From NCBI RefSeq assembly GCF_025399795.1, contig NZ_JAODTZ010000025.1:62001-126000 (forward strand): DNA of 64,000 nt, in the 5' to 3' direction. The notes beneath the pieces are model-generated. The model was given only the letters and a program-made list of their open reading frames with translations, was not told the DNA's origin and ran no database searches. The stretch comes from Streptomyces rhizosphaerihabitans (lineage in GTDB: Bacteria; Actinomycetota; Actinomycetes; Streptomycetales; Streptomycetaceae). Every line of letters starts with the position of its first letter. The first letter of the stretch is position 1. Of this stretch, positions 40,355-48,856 are shown in pieces. Position numbers and translations under genes: made by a program.

Positions 40355-40990
40355 TCAGGACAGCTGACCGTCGTAGTCCGGCAGCTTGAACGTGCGCTCG
40401 GCGTGGCCGCCGGCCAGGTCGGTGGTGTTGTTGCCGACGTTGGCGATGATCGTGTAGCCGAGGGACTCGATCTCCGCACGCTTGCCGGTCTTGTAGGCGC
40501 CGACCTCGTCGAAGAGGTCCGGCAGGTCACGCACGTAGAGTCCGTCGACCGGGTACCCGACGCTCTTCAGGTTCCACTTCGTCTCACTGGCGATGATGCC
40601 CGGACGGGCGGTCACGAAGAAGACGGCGACACCGCGGGAGTGCGCGTAGCGGGCGAGTGCCAGCGAAGCCTTGACCGCCGGAGTGGGCAGCTCGTACCAG
40701 GGGTGGAAGTCGGTCTCCAGCGCAGTGTTGTCGATGTCGAAGACGACCGCGAGCTTCTGGCCGCCCGCGTTCGCGGTGCGCTGCTCGACGTACGGCACCG
40801 CCTGGTCGATGACGGCCCGGACGTCGCTCTGCCAGGTGGCGTAGTCGACCCCTGCAGTCGCGGAGGTGCTCGCCACCGCCTGGACCGGAGCCGCGGAGGC
40901 GGACCCGGCCACGGTGACCGTCCCCGCGATCCCCAGCGCCACGACCGCCGACACCACGCCCATCCGGCGCCCCACACCAAGTCCTGTCAT
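40355..40990 (-). CDS. Secreted HAD family acid phosphatase (class IIIB)
   Basis: A 211-residue protein. The signal peptide is residues about 1-34 (VVSAVVALGIAGTVTVAG, cleavage near ASA-A). The HAD motif I is VFDIDNTALETD near residue 83, motif II FFVTARPG near 124, and the later basic/acidic residues are in YKTGKRAEIESLG and NVGNNTTDLAGG. This is the HAD-IIIB acid phosphatase type (plant VSP/bacterial class B). It probably releases phosphate from organic phosphoesters outside the cell. Divergent from the NDH-2-like gene. Confidence 0.9.
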   Translation of the reverse strand: MTGLGVGRRMGVVSAVVALGIAGTVTVAGSASAAPVQAVASTSATAGVDYATWQSDVRAVIDQAVPYVEQRTANAGGQKLAVVFDIDNTALETDFHPWYELPTPAVKASLALARYAHSRGVAVFFVTARPGIIASETKWNLKSVGYPVDGLYVRDLPDLFDEVGAYKTGKRAEIESLGYTIIANVGNNTTDLAGGHAERTFKLPDYDGQLS

Positions 40991-41135
40991 GCCTGTCCCC
41001 TATTCAGATCTGCTGGTCGAGTCCACGCCTGTTGGCCGAGTCCACACATCGCGCCGGCGACGGTGCCCGGTCACGGGACCGTCGCCGCGGCAGACATGAT
41101 CCTGGCAGCGCGTGTACGGAGGGGGAAGAGGTAGT

Positions 41136-41147
41136 TACCGATCGGTA
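41136..41147. promoter_or_regulatory. Palindromic operator TACCGATCGGTA
   Basis: A perfect 12-bp palindrome lies about 110 bp upstream of the NDH-2-like gene and 146 bp from the divergent phosphatase. ACCGATCGGT-type palindromes are common TetR-family sites, but no TetR gene is adjacent. Confidence 0.5.
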
Positions 41148-41255
41148 GAGATCGTGCTTCACGCGGCTCGGGGTACTCGCGGTGCGGTGGCAGAGGTCCG
41201 CGGCCCGTGTGAGCCTGGGGCTCGCGGCTGGCACCAGTGGAAAGAGGCTGCTCGG

Positions 41256-42608
41256 ATGCAAGGACCGAACATCGTCATCGTCGGCGCGGGTTTCGCCGGA
41301 GTCGAGGCCGCCCGGAGCCTCGAACGGACGCTCACCCCCGGCGAGGGCCGGATCACCCTGATCAGCCCCACCGACTACCAGTTGTATCTGCCGCTGCTGC
41401 CGCACGTAGCCGCCGGTGTCGTCACTCCCCAGTCGGTGGCACCCTCGCTGCGCCGGATCCTGCGCCGCACCGCGCTGGTGCCGGGCGGGGTGATCGGTGT
41501 CGATCCCGGGGCCAAGGTCTGCGTCGTCCGCAAGATCACCGGCGATCTGGTCGACCTGCGCTACGACTATCTGCTCCTCACCCCGGGGAGCGTGACCCGC
41601 ACCTTCGACATCCCCGGTCTCGCGGACGAGGCGCGCGGTATGAAGACACTCGCCCAGGCCGTATATCTGCGCGACCATGTGATCGCCCAGCTCGACCTGG
41701 CGGCGGCCACGTCGGACGACGCCGAGCAGGCGGCACGGCTCCAGTTCGTGGTGGTCGGCGGTGGGTACGCGGGCACCGAGACGGCGGCCTGTCTGCAGCG
41801 CCTGACCACCGCGGCGGCCAAGCGTTACCACCCCCGCATCGACCCCGGTCTCATCAAGTGGCATCTGGTCGACCTGGCCCCGAAACTGCTGCCCGAACTG
41901 GGCGACAAGCTGGGCGCGAGCGCACTGCGGATGCTGAGCGACCGCGGCGTGCGGATCTCGCTGGGCACGTCCGTCGCCTCCGTGACCAAGGACGCGGTCA
42001 CCCTCACCGACGGGCGGGTGCTGCCCTCGCGGACGCTGGTGTGGACGGCGGGTGTCGCGGCGAGCCCCCTGGTCGACTCGCTGGGCGCCGAGACCGTGCG
42101 CGGGCGGATCGTCACCGAGCTCGACTTCAGGGTGCCGGGGCTCGACGGGGTGTTCGCGCTCGGCGACGCCGCGGCGGTGCCCGACCTGGCCAAGGGCGAC
42201 GGCTCCGCCTGCCCGCCGACCGCCCAGCACGCGGCCCGGCAGGGCCGGCACGCCGCCAAGGTCCTGGTGGCGAAGCTGCGGGGGGAGCCCACCTTTCCCT
42301 ACCGGCACCGGGACCTCGGCCTGGTCGTCGATCTCGGCGGCCACGACGCCGTGTCCAAGCCGCTCGGCATCGGTCTCAAGGGCGCGCCCGCGCAGGTCGT
42401 GGCCCGCGGATACCACCTGTACGCGCTGCGCACGGGTGCCGCCCGGTTCCGTACGAGTGCCAACTGGCTGCTCAACGCGGTCGCGGGCGACGACTTCGTC
42501 CGCACCGGCTTCCTCGCCGGCCGCAAGGGAACCCTGCGGGACTTCGAGCGTACGGATGTGTATCTGACGCGGGACGAGGTGACCGCACGGGCCCGCGCCC
42601 TTGCGTAG
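41256..42608 (+). CDS. NAD(P)/FAD-dependent oxidoreductase, NDH-2-like
   Basis: A 450-residue two-dinucleotide-binding flavoprotein. The FAD site is IVIVGAGFAGVEAARSL at residues about 5-21, the NAD(P)H site VVVGGGYAGTETAACLQRL near 168-186, and the FAD-closing motif DGVFALGDAAAVPD near 300. The overall pattern is that of type II NADH dehydrogenase/NOX-like enzymes. It should pass electrons from NADH to quinone at the inner face of the membrane, with a C-terminal amphipathic region near 400-430. ATG 41256 is the sensible start, just before the Rossmann fold. Possibly controlled by the palindrome at 41136. Confidence 0.9.
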   Translation: MQGPNIVIVGAGFAGVEAARSLERTLTPGEGRITLISPTDYQLYLPLLPHVAAGVVTPQSVAPSLRRILRRTALVPGGVIGVDPGAKVCVVRKITGDLVDLRYDYLLLTPGSVTRTFDIPGLADEARGMKTLAQAVYLRDHVIAQLDLAAATSDDAEQAARLQFVVVGGGYAGTETAACLQRLTTAAAKRYHPRIDPGLIKWHLVDLAPKLLPELGDKLGASALRMLSDRGVRISLGTSVASVTKDAVTLTDGRVLPSRTLVWTAGVAASPLVDSLGAETVRGRIVTELDFRVPGLDGVFALGDAAAVPDLAKGDGSACPPTAQHAARQGRHAAKVLVAKLRGEPTFPYRHRDLGLVVDLGGHDAVSKPLGIGLKGAPAQVVARGYHLYALRTGAARFRTSANWLLNAVAGDDFVRTGFLAGRKGTLRDFERTDVYLTRDEVTARARALA

Positions 42609-42681
42609 GACCTGTCGGCCCGTCCGGTCGATGATGATGGAGGTGCCGAAGGCGCCTTGACCCAGGTGCGGCTCGGTGGAA

Positions 42682-43455
42682 TCAGGTCACGCCGCCCTCG
42701 CGATCGGGTGTGCCCCGCAGCAGGGCGAGATAGCGGCGACCGAACAGATAGGCGTCCCCCGGCCAGCGGGCGGAGAGGTAGTGGCCGTCCTGGACGACGA
42801 AGGCGTCGGTGTCGTCGGTGGCGGTGCCGCGCCGGGTGAGCGTGCGCGGGCCGCGTTCGAACCGCCCGCCCGGCTCGGTGAGAGCCGCCCTGACCTCGTC
42901 CTCGACGTAGGCGGGGTAGGTGCGGTAGTAGCGGCCGAGGCGCCAGGCCGTGGTGAAGTACGCGGTGCGTTCCATGTATTTGGGGAGACAGGTCGTACGG
43001 CGGTCGGCCAGGACGCTGCGGCCGGTGCCGGGGTCCTGGGCGCGGGCCAGGACGAGGACACCGTGACAGATCGCGCCGACGGGCCGCCGCAGGGCCCAGA
43101 ACCGGGCGATCTGCCGTTGCAGCGGCACTGATCCGAGGTATTGCCGCATGCCCGGCGCGTGTCCGCCCGGGAGCAGCAGTCCGTCGAAGTCCGCTACGTC
43201 CAGGTCGGCCCAGGAGACGGTGGACCGAAACGCGGCCGACTCGGTCAGTTCCCCGTAGAAACGGCGGGGTTCCCGCTCCGCGCCGAGCTGTCCGAACAGG
43301 ACGCCGGTCAGCAGCCGCGGGTCCGCCTCCGGACGGCTGCCCGGGTGCTGGGTGGCGAAGACGACGTCGTGGCCCTCCCGCGTCAACATCCGCCAGGGTA
43401 CGGCGACTTCGGTGACGTCGAAGTCATGGTCGGGGAGCGGGATCAGCACACGCAT
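42682..43455 (-). CDS. DJ-1/PfpI family protein
   Basis: A 257-residue class I glutamine-amidotransferase-like protein. It begins MRVLIPLPDHDFDVTEVAVPW; the nucleophile elbow is GAICHGVLVLAR near residue 122 (Cys), preceded by FDGLLLPGGHAPGM. The C-terminus (YLSARWPGDAYLFGRRYLALL) resembles the group of DJ-1 proteins with an extra lid. Possible roles are glyoxalase, chaperone or amidase activity. ATG 43455 fits the family start. It is divergent from the protease gene. Confidence 0.88.
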   Translation of the reverse strand: MRVLIPLPDHDFDVTEVAVPWRMLTREGHDVVFATQHPGSRPEADPRLLTGVLFGQLGAEREPRRFYGELTESAAFRSTVSWADLDVADFDGLLLPGGHAPGMRQYLGSVPLQRQIARFWALRRPVGAICHGVLVLARAQDPGTGRSVLADRRTTCLPKYMERTAYFTTAWRLGRYYRTYPAYVEDEVRAALTEPGGRFERGPRTLTRRGTATDDTDAFVVQDGHYLSARWPGDAYLFGRRYLALLRGTPDREGGVT

Positions 43456-43617
43456 GCGCTCATCATGGCAGCCGGTCGGCGACGCGAACCGGCCACCTCC
43501 ACGAGACCCCCGGGAGGTGGTGAACACGCGGGCCCGGGCGCACGTATGAGTGGAGGGCCCTCGACCGGGGCTCTCGGCGGCGTTGACGCCGCTCCGCACG
43601 GCTTCGGGAGCCCATGC

Positions 43618-45012
43618 ATGAGGCACGCACGACGACGGATCGTCCGACGGGGGGCGCGCCTCGCGGCCGTCGGCGGGCTGCTCTGCGGAGGGTTCATGGT
43701 GACGCGCGCCATGGCGAGCGAACCGTCCGACGCGTCGCGTAGCACGGCGAGTTCGGCGCAGGCCGCAGCGAAGACGGGTGCCGGACTCGTGTCCCGGCTG
43801 GGTACCTCGCGGACCGCCGGCAACTGGATAGCCGCCGACGGGCGTCCCGTCGTCGCGGTCACCGACGCGGACGCGGCGGACGCGGTGACGCGGGCGGGTG
43901 CTCGCCCGAAGGTCGTGACGCACAGCATGCAGGACCTCAAGTCCGCCGCGCAGACGCTCAGTTCGGCGCCCCGGGTGCCGGGCACGGCCTGGGCGGTGGA
44001 CTACACGAAGAACGAGGTGGTGGTGCAGGCCGACAGCACGGTCTCCGCCACCGACTGGTCGAGCATGACGAAACTGGCCCACGGCATCGGCGACTCGGTG
44101 CGGATGCAGCGGACCCAGGGCACGTTCACCACGCGGGTGAACGGCGCACAGGCGATCTTCTCGACCGGCGGGCGCTGCTCGGCGGGGTTCAACGTGACCA
44201 ACGGGCAGAGCGAGTTCATCCTCACGGCCGGGCACTGCGGCCCCGCCGGATCTGTCTGGTTCTCCGACAACACGGGTCGGCAGCAGGTGGGGCGCACGGT
44301 CACCACGGCGTTCCCCGGCAGTGACTTCTCCCTCATCCAGTACGACGCCGGGCAGCAGACGTCGCCCGGCACCAATGTCGTCGCCATCGGCGGCGGCAAC
44401 GGTGTACGGATCAACGGCGCCGCCGATCCGACCGTGGGCCAGCGGGTCTTCCGCAGCGGCAGCACCAGCGGGCTGCACGACGGCAAGGTGACCGCGCTCA
44501 ACGCGACGGTCAACTACCCGGAGGGCACGGTCACCGGGCTGGTCGAGACCACGGTGTGCGCCGAACCGGGGGACAGTGGCGGCCCGTTGTTCTCCGAGGG
44601 CATCGCGCTGGGGGTGACATCGGGCGGCAACGGGGACTGCAAGAGCGGCGGTACGACGTTCTTCCAGCCCATCACCAAGGCGCTGACGGCGCTGGGAGTG
44701 ACGCTCGCGGGCCAGCCCCCGCAGGGCTCCGCCGGGGGTGCGGCCCAGCCGTCCCTCGCGCCCTCCACGTCGGCTTCGGCCATGGCGTCGCAGGGAGGAG
44801 CGCCGGGTGCGGCTGCACCGGGTGCGGTGGAGGCCGTGGGCGGTACGGGGACGGCCCAGACGTTCGTCTCCGAGCTCACCGACCCGCAGAACGTCGGCCC
44901 CGGCCTGCTCGTCATCGGCGGAAGCGTCATCGCGCTGGTAGCGACCCGCTTCATCCGTACCGAGCAGGACCGCAAGGCCTACCGGCGGCAGTATTCGCAG
45001 AGTTGGGGCTGA
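43618..45012 (+). CDS. Membrane-anchored streptogrisin-like serine protease (S1)
   Basis: About 464 residues. A signal peptide (1-36) is followed by a propeptide-like region (about 37-165) and a chymotrypsin-fold protease of the streptogrisin/alpha-lytic type (about 170-365): His in ILTAGHCG, Asp in SDFSLIQYD, Ser in EPGDSGGPLF. A Gly/Ala/Ser-rich linker then leads to a C-terminal membrane helix (GLLVIGGSVIALVATRF) with a basic tail. Ordinary streptogrisins are released, so the tail implies anchoring at the cell surface. Autoprocessing of the prodomain is expected from the family. Confidence 0.9.
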   Translation: MRHARRRIVRRGARLAAVGGLLCGGFMVTRAMASEPSDASRSTASSAQAAAKTGAGLVSRLGTSRTAGNWIAADGRPVVAVTDADAADAVTRAGARPKVVTHSMQDLKSAAQTLSSAPRVPGTAWAVDYTKNEVVVQADSTVSATDWSSMTKLAHGIGDSVRMQRTQGTFTTRVNGAQAIFSTGGRCSAGFNVTNGQSEFILTAGHCGPAGSVWFSDNTGRQQVGRTVTTAFPGSDFSLIQYDAGQQTSPGTNVVAIGGGNGVRINGAADPTVGQRVFRSGSTSGLHDGKVTALNATVNYPEGTVTGLVETTVCAEPGDSGGPLFSEGIALGVTSGGNGDCKSGGTTFFQPITKALTALGVTLAGQPPQGSAGGAAQPSLAPSTSASAMASQGGAPGAAAPGAVEAVGGTGTAQTFVSELTDPQNVGPGLLVIGGSVIALVATRFIRTEQDRKAYRRQYSQSWG

Positions 45013-45072
45013 GCGGCTCGCCGTTGGCACTGAGCCGTTCGCAGTTGGCGCCGAGCGGCTCGGAGTCGGGTC
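45010..45072. repeat. Three degenerate 21-bp tandem units
   Basis: Units 45010-45030, 45031-45051 and 45052-45072 share GAGC[GC]G[CT]TCG...GTTGGC. They begin at the protease stop codon. Downstream, an imperfect hairpin (about 45056-45098, GGGTCCGG/CCGGATCC core) may end the protease transcript. Confidence 0.5.
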
Positions 45073-45169
45073 CGGGTGGACCGGATCCGGAGCCGAGCCG
45101 CCGGAGGCCGGTGCCGTGGTCCGAGGCGATGGCTCCCCTGGATCGGGGAGCCCGGCCGGACGTGGAAGG

Positions 45170-45358
45170 TCAGGCGGCCCGGGTCGCCGACGACGGGGCG
45201 GCTTCCGCCCATTCGAGGACGAGGCGCTGGTACTCGTGCCGCTCTTCCATGCTCAGCGTCCCACCCGCCCGGAACCAGAGGGCCCGGATCTCCTCGTTGA
45301 CTTCGGCAGCGGATCGCTGAGTGTCGTTGTCAAGAGTGGTGCACATGGCGTGAAGCAT
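45170..45358 (-). CDS. Small conserved hypothetical protein
   Basis: A short soluble protein (about 62 residues from MLHAMCTTLDNDTQRSAAEV). It is acidic and helical, with EVNEEIRALWFRAGGTLSME and an amphipathic end RLVLEWAEA. ATG 45358 is preceded by AAGGA; an alternative start is ATG 45346. Short proteins of this kind are frequent in Streptomyces. I cannot assign a function; the composition fits a small DNA- or protein-binding helix bundle. Confidence 0.6.
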   Translation of the reverse strand: MLHAMCTTLDNDTQRSAAEVNEEIRALWFRAGGTLSMEERHEYQRLVLEWAEAAPSSATRAA

Positions 45359-45429
45359 ACGGTCCTTGACGTGAAGATGATGTGAGTAAAGGCTCATCGA
45401 GCGACATAACGGACCGTGAAGCTCGTCAC

Positions 45430-46125
45430 TCAGGTGCCGGGCTTGCGGCCGTACACGGAGACGTCGTCGCCGTTCTTGAGCAGTGACCAGTACTTCTTCG
45501 CCGTGGTCGGGGTCATGTTGACGCAGCCGTGCGAGCCGGGCGGGTTCCACATGCTGAGCCCCACCGAGTGGAAGGCCTGGCCGCCGTCGAAGAACTGGCT
45601 GTACGGCATGGACACGTTGTAGATGCTGGAGACGTGGTCGATGTCACGCCAGTAGATCTTCTTCAGGCCGGTACGGGTCTCGTAGCCGTCCCTGCCCGTG
45701 CGGACCGGGACCGGTCCGTAGACCAGCCGGCTGCCGTCCTGGATCCAGCTGAGCTGGAGCGTGAGGTTGACGCAGGCGATACGGCCCTTGTTGACCGGGC
45801 ACTTGCCGTCCCGGTTGGGGTTGTTCCCCACGGCCTTCTGCTTGTTCATGAGATCCATCACGCCCCAGGTGACGGGTCCCGCGTACCCGATGTTCGGGGT
45901 GATGCCGTGCTTGGTCTGGAAGGCCTGGATCGCCTTGCAGTCGGCGGCGGACTGCCGTCCGTCGACGGGCCGCCCGAGGAACTTCTCCACCTGCTTCTGG
46001 TTCGGGCCGGTGGCCGTCGTGCAGCTCGCGGCCTGCGCGGGCGTCGAGCCCAGGGCGAGGGTGAGCGGTGCGACCAGTCCGGTGAGCCCGAGCGCGACGG
46101 CTCCTCTTCTGCGTACGTCCCCCAT
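45430..46125 (-). CDS. Secreted L,D-transpeptidase
   Basis: About 231 residues. The signal peptide is residues 1-33 (ALGLTGLVAPLTLALGSTPA). A peptidoglycan-binding-like region (about 45-100) has three cysteines. The YkuD catalytic domain follows (about 115-231), with HSVGLSMWNPPGSHGCVNM near 195-213 carrying the H...SHGC-N signature and the nucleophilic Cys. It should form 3-3 cross-links or attach proteins to peptidoglycan. ATG 46125 has AGGAAGG upstream; ATG 46152 lacks such a site. Confidence 0.92.
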   Translation of the reverse strand: MGDVRRRGAVALGLTGLVAPLTLALGSTPAQAASCTTATGPNQKQVEKFLGRPVDGRQSAADCKAIQAFQTKHGITPNIGYAGPVTWGVMDLMNKQKAVGNNPNRDGKCPVNKGRIACVNLTLQLSWIQDGSRLVYGPVPVRTGRDGYETRTGLKKIYWRDIDHVSSIYNVSMPYSQFFDGGQAFHSVGLSMWNPPGSHGCVNMTPTTAKKYWSLLKNGDDVSVYGRKPGT

Positions 46126-46290
46126 GGCGGGCCTTCCTGTCGTGTCCGTCATCTGTCTGTCTGCCTTCTAGCATCTAGACCGCCCTTGAGGGTATTGCGT
46201 TGTACGGCCGGCGAGGACGGGACGAAACAGTGACATTCCTCGCCGGGCCGTCTCCGCGCGGGACGGAGCCCTACCCCCACCGTCGCCGTT

Positions 46291-47097
46291 CTAGTCGTCG
46301 CCGTGGAACACGACCGTCTGCCGGAACCCGTTGTTGACGCCGAGGAGGCCGCCGTCGACGCACAGCGTCGTGCCGGTGATCCAGGACGCGTCCCGGGAGG
46401 CGAGGAAGGCGACGGCGGCCGCGATGTCCTCCGGCTCGCCGACCCGGCCGAGCGGATACAGCCGGGCCGCGGAGGCGAGATCGTCCTCGCGGCCCTCCCA
46501 GGCCGTGGTGCGGACGGTTCCCGGAGCCACCAGGTTGACGCGGACGCCCCGGCCGGCGGCGTGGCCGGCCAGGGTGCGGGTGAGCGACATCAGTCCCGCC
46601 TTGGCCGCGCTGTAGGCGTGGTTGCCGAAGTCCTGGATGCCGTTGACGGAGCCGATGCTGACGATGGAACCGCGGCCGGAGGCGACCAGGTGCGGAAGCG
46701 CCGCGCGGGCGCAGCGGTAGGCGCCGGTCAGGGTGATGTCGAGGTCACGGGCCCACACCTCGTCGCTCTCGTCCTCGAAGAGCGGGGCGTCGGGGCTGCA
46801 CCGGAAGGCGTTGTTGACCAGGACGTCGAGCGAGCCGAAGGCGTTCACGGCGTACGCCACGGCGGCCTCGACCTGTGCCCGCTCCCCCACGTCGCAGGTG
46901 AACGCCTCGGCCCGCGCGCCGAGTTCGCGCAGCGCCGCGGCCGTCCTCCCGGCCTGTGCCGAGTCCACGTCGGTGACGAGGACTTGAGCGCCTTCCTCGG
47001 CGAGGCGGCGGGCGGTCGCCGCGCCGATACCCCGCGCCGCACCCGTGATCAGAACCCCGTATCCCTCGAAACGCCTCATCGTGGTGATCGCAGTCAT
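46291..47097 (-). CDS. SDR family oxidoreductase
   Basis: A 268-residue classical SDR with cofactor motif LITGAARGIGAATA at about 16-29, VNNAF (NNAG variant) near 94, Ser in SIGSVNG and YSAAKAG catalytic YxxxK near 165, and the end GTTLCVDGGLLGVNNGF. NAD(P)-dependent alcohol or ketone conversion in the cytoplasm; substrate unknown. No ribosome binding site precedes ATG 47097 or the in-frame ATG 47079, so the start is uncertain and a leaderless mRNA is possible. Divergent from the small membrane-tethered protein at 47148. Confidence 0.9.
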   Translation of the reverse strand: MTAITTMRRFEGYGVLITGAARGIGAATARRLAEEGAQVLVTDVDSAQAGRTAAALRELGARAEAFTCDVGERAQVEAAVAYAVNAFGSLDVLVNNAFRCSPDAPLFEDESDEVWARDLDITLTGAYRCARAALPHLVASGRGSIVSIGSVNGIQDFGNHAYSAAKAGLMSLTRTLAGHAAGRGVRVNLVAPGTVRTTAWEGREDDLASAARLYPLGRVGEPEDIAAAVAFLASRDASWITGTTLCVDGGLLGVNNGFRQTVVFHGDD

Positions 47098-47147
47098 GGC
47101 AGGGAAGGTACTGCCGTGATCGTCGCGGCGACAGATACCGTGCGCCC

Positions 47148-47720
47148 ATGTCCGCCTTCATGCAGCAACTCCCGGCGCTGATCGGCGTGATCATCGGTGC
47201 CCTCGGTTCGTATCTGGCGATCGTGCGGGGCGACCGGGCCCGCTTCGGGCGCGAGCAGACGGCCCGTTGGGAGGAGCGGCGACTCGCGGTCTACTCCGAC
47301 TACGCGCGATGCCTGAAGAAGACGATCACGCTGACGTACCGCGTCGCCGCCCATCTCGGCAACGACCCCCACCCGCATCCGCTGCCGCCCGAGGAGGCCG
47401 CTCCCCTGCTGGCCGAGGCCGCCGAAGCCGGGGACCCGGCCGGAGAGGCACTGCTCCTCCTCGGCACTCCGGAGGTGGTGGAGAAGTCGCGTGCCTGGGT
47501 CGTCGTGGTGATGGAGATGGAGCGCTTCCTCTACGAACGCACGCGCGACCCCGAAGCCTGGCAGGCCCTGCTCGTACGCCAGCGCAGCGAGCGCGAGGCG
47601 TACTACGCGGCCGTGCGCGCGGACCTCTCGCTCACGACGGGGCGACCGGACGCGTGGCAGGTGCCACCGCTCCACGCGCGCACCGGCCTCGGCCCCGCCC
47701 AGTCGCCGCCCCGGGCTTGA
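47148..47720 (+). CDS. Membrane-tethered hypothetical protein
   Basis: A 190-residue protein with a single N-terminal membrane helix (ALIGVIIGALGSYLAIV, residues about 10-26) and a mostly helical cytoplasmic domain (RWEERRLAVYSDYARCLKK, then EVVEKSRAWVVVVMEMERFL). I do not recognise a family with known function; such proteins are common in Streptomyces. ATG 47148 has no clear ribosome binding site and only 50 bp separates it from the divergent SDR, so leaderless transcription is plausible. Confidence 0.78.
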   Translation: MSAFMQQLPALIGVIIGALGSYLAIVRGDRARFGREQTARWEERRLAVYSDYARCLKKTITLTYRVAAHLGNDPHPHPLPPEEAAPLLAEAAEAGDPAGEALLLLGTPEVVEKSRAWVVVVMEMERFLYERTRDPEAWQALLVRQRSEREAYYAAVRADLSLTTGRPDAWQVPPLHARTGLGPAQSPPRA

Positions 47721-47741
47721 GGTCCCCGGCCCTCCTGCCCC

Positions 47742-48668
47742 TCAGCGGTACCCCGTCGCGTCCGCCGGTTTCCCCTTGTCCTGCACTTCGACCATGTAGC
47801 GCCAGCAGTCCGGGCGGCTGCCGTCCCGGTCGGTGAAGCCGTACACCTGGGCGAGCTGTCCGCTGGAGAGGGATTTCCCGTTCCAGCGCGCGAGTTCGGG
47901 GTCGGCGGCCAGCGCGGCGACCGCGCGGCCGACGTAGAACGGCGTCTCGGAGATGCCGAAGTGCGGGACGCGTTCCTCGGCGTCGCGCCAGTTCTCCTCG
48001 GTCACGCCGAAGGCTTCGAGCATCATCTCCGAGCGCAGCCAGCCGGGGGTGAGGGCCACGGCGGTGGCGCCGCGCGGGCTCAGTTCGTGTCCGAGGGCGA
48101 ACGCCATGCGCAGCACCGCCGACTTGGCGATGTCGTAGAAGAACGAGACCCGGTAGGTGTCCCGGTTGTACTCCGCCGTACCGTCGGTCATCTCGACGAC
48201 CAGTCCGCCGGGACGGCGCAGGAGCAGGGGCAGCGCGTGGTGGCTGGTGATCGCGTGGGTCTCGACAGCGAGCCGGAGCATCCTGAGTCCGTTGTCGAGG
48301 TCGTGCTCCCAGACGGGGGCGTCCCACTCGAAGAGCTTCTCGGCGCCCCAGATGTCGTTGACCAGGATGTCCAGGCGGCCCTGCTCGTCCGCGATCCGGG
48401 CGACGAGCGCGGCTACCTCGGACGGCACGAGGTGGTCCGTGGGGACCGCGATACCCCGCCCGCCCGCTGCGGTGACCAGGTCCGCGGTGTCCTCGATGGT
48501 CTCCGGACGGTCGTACTCCGAACGGCGTTCCCGCGTGCTGCGCCCGGTCACGTAGACGGTGGCGCCGGCCGCGCCCAGTTCCACGGCGATTCCCCGGCCC
48601 GCGCCCCGGGTCGCGCCCGCCACCAGGGCGACCCTGTCCCGCAGCGTGCCTTCCAACGGCCCTGACAT
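47742..48668 (-). CDS. SDR family oxidoreductase
   Basis: About 308 residues. The cofactor motif is VAGATRGAGRGIAVELG at about 15-31, with an RST block suited to NADP and a VNDIW motif replacing NNAG near 105. The catalytic YxxxK is FFYDIAKSAVLRMAF near 175. The C-terminus is longer than in standard SDRs (GFTDRDGSRPDCWRYMVEVQ). ATG 48668 follows GGAGGTCGG. Cytoplasmic; substrate unknown. Terminated independently of the MBL gene upstream, judging by the hairpin at 48769-48800. Confidence 0.9.
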   Translation of the reverse strand: MSGPLEGTLRDRVALVAGATRGAGRGIAVELGAAGATVYVTGRSTRERRSEYDRPETIEDTADLVTAAGGRGIAVPTDHLVPSEVAALVARIADEQGRLDILVNDIWGAEKLFEWDAPVWEHDLDNGLRMLRLAVETHAITSHHALPLLLRRPGGLVVEMTDGTAEYNRDTYRVSFFYDIAKSAVLRMAFALGHELSPRGATAVALTPGWLRSEMMLEAFGVTEENWRDAEERVPHFGISETPFYVGRAVAALAADPELARWNGKSLSSGQLAQVYGFTDRDGSRPDCWRYMVEVQDKGKPADATGYR

Positions 48669-48768
48669 GTCCGACCTCCGTGCGCGTAGCGTCCACGGGC
48701 TGCTGTCACCCGGGGTTTCTACGAGCGTCTCCCGGAAGCCGGACATCTTCTGTCAGGTATCTCTGTGG

Positions 48769-48800
48769 CGTTTCCGCCGTGTCGCGGCACGGCGGAAACG
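48769..48800 (-). terminator. Terminator hairpin after the mycothiol MBL gene
   Basis: Perfect 13-bp stem (48769-48781 with 48788-48800), six-base loop, about 55 bp beyond the stop of the minus-strand MBL gene. It separates the mycothiol pair from the downstream SDR. Confidence 0.85.
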
Positions 48801-48856
48801 GACGTGCGGCGCGGCAGAGCGGCGGGACGGCACCGCGCCAGGGCGACAGGGCCGCG

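Noticed and set aside
42682..45030. A 782-codon minus-strand frame joining the DJ-1 protein to sequence opposite the protease
   Set aside because: Only the last 257 codons, from ATG 43455, resemble a protein family; the rest mirrors the protease gene.
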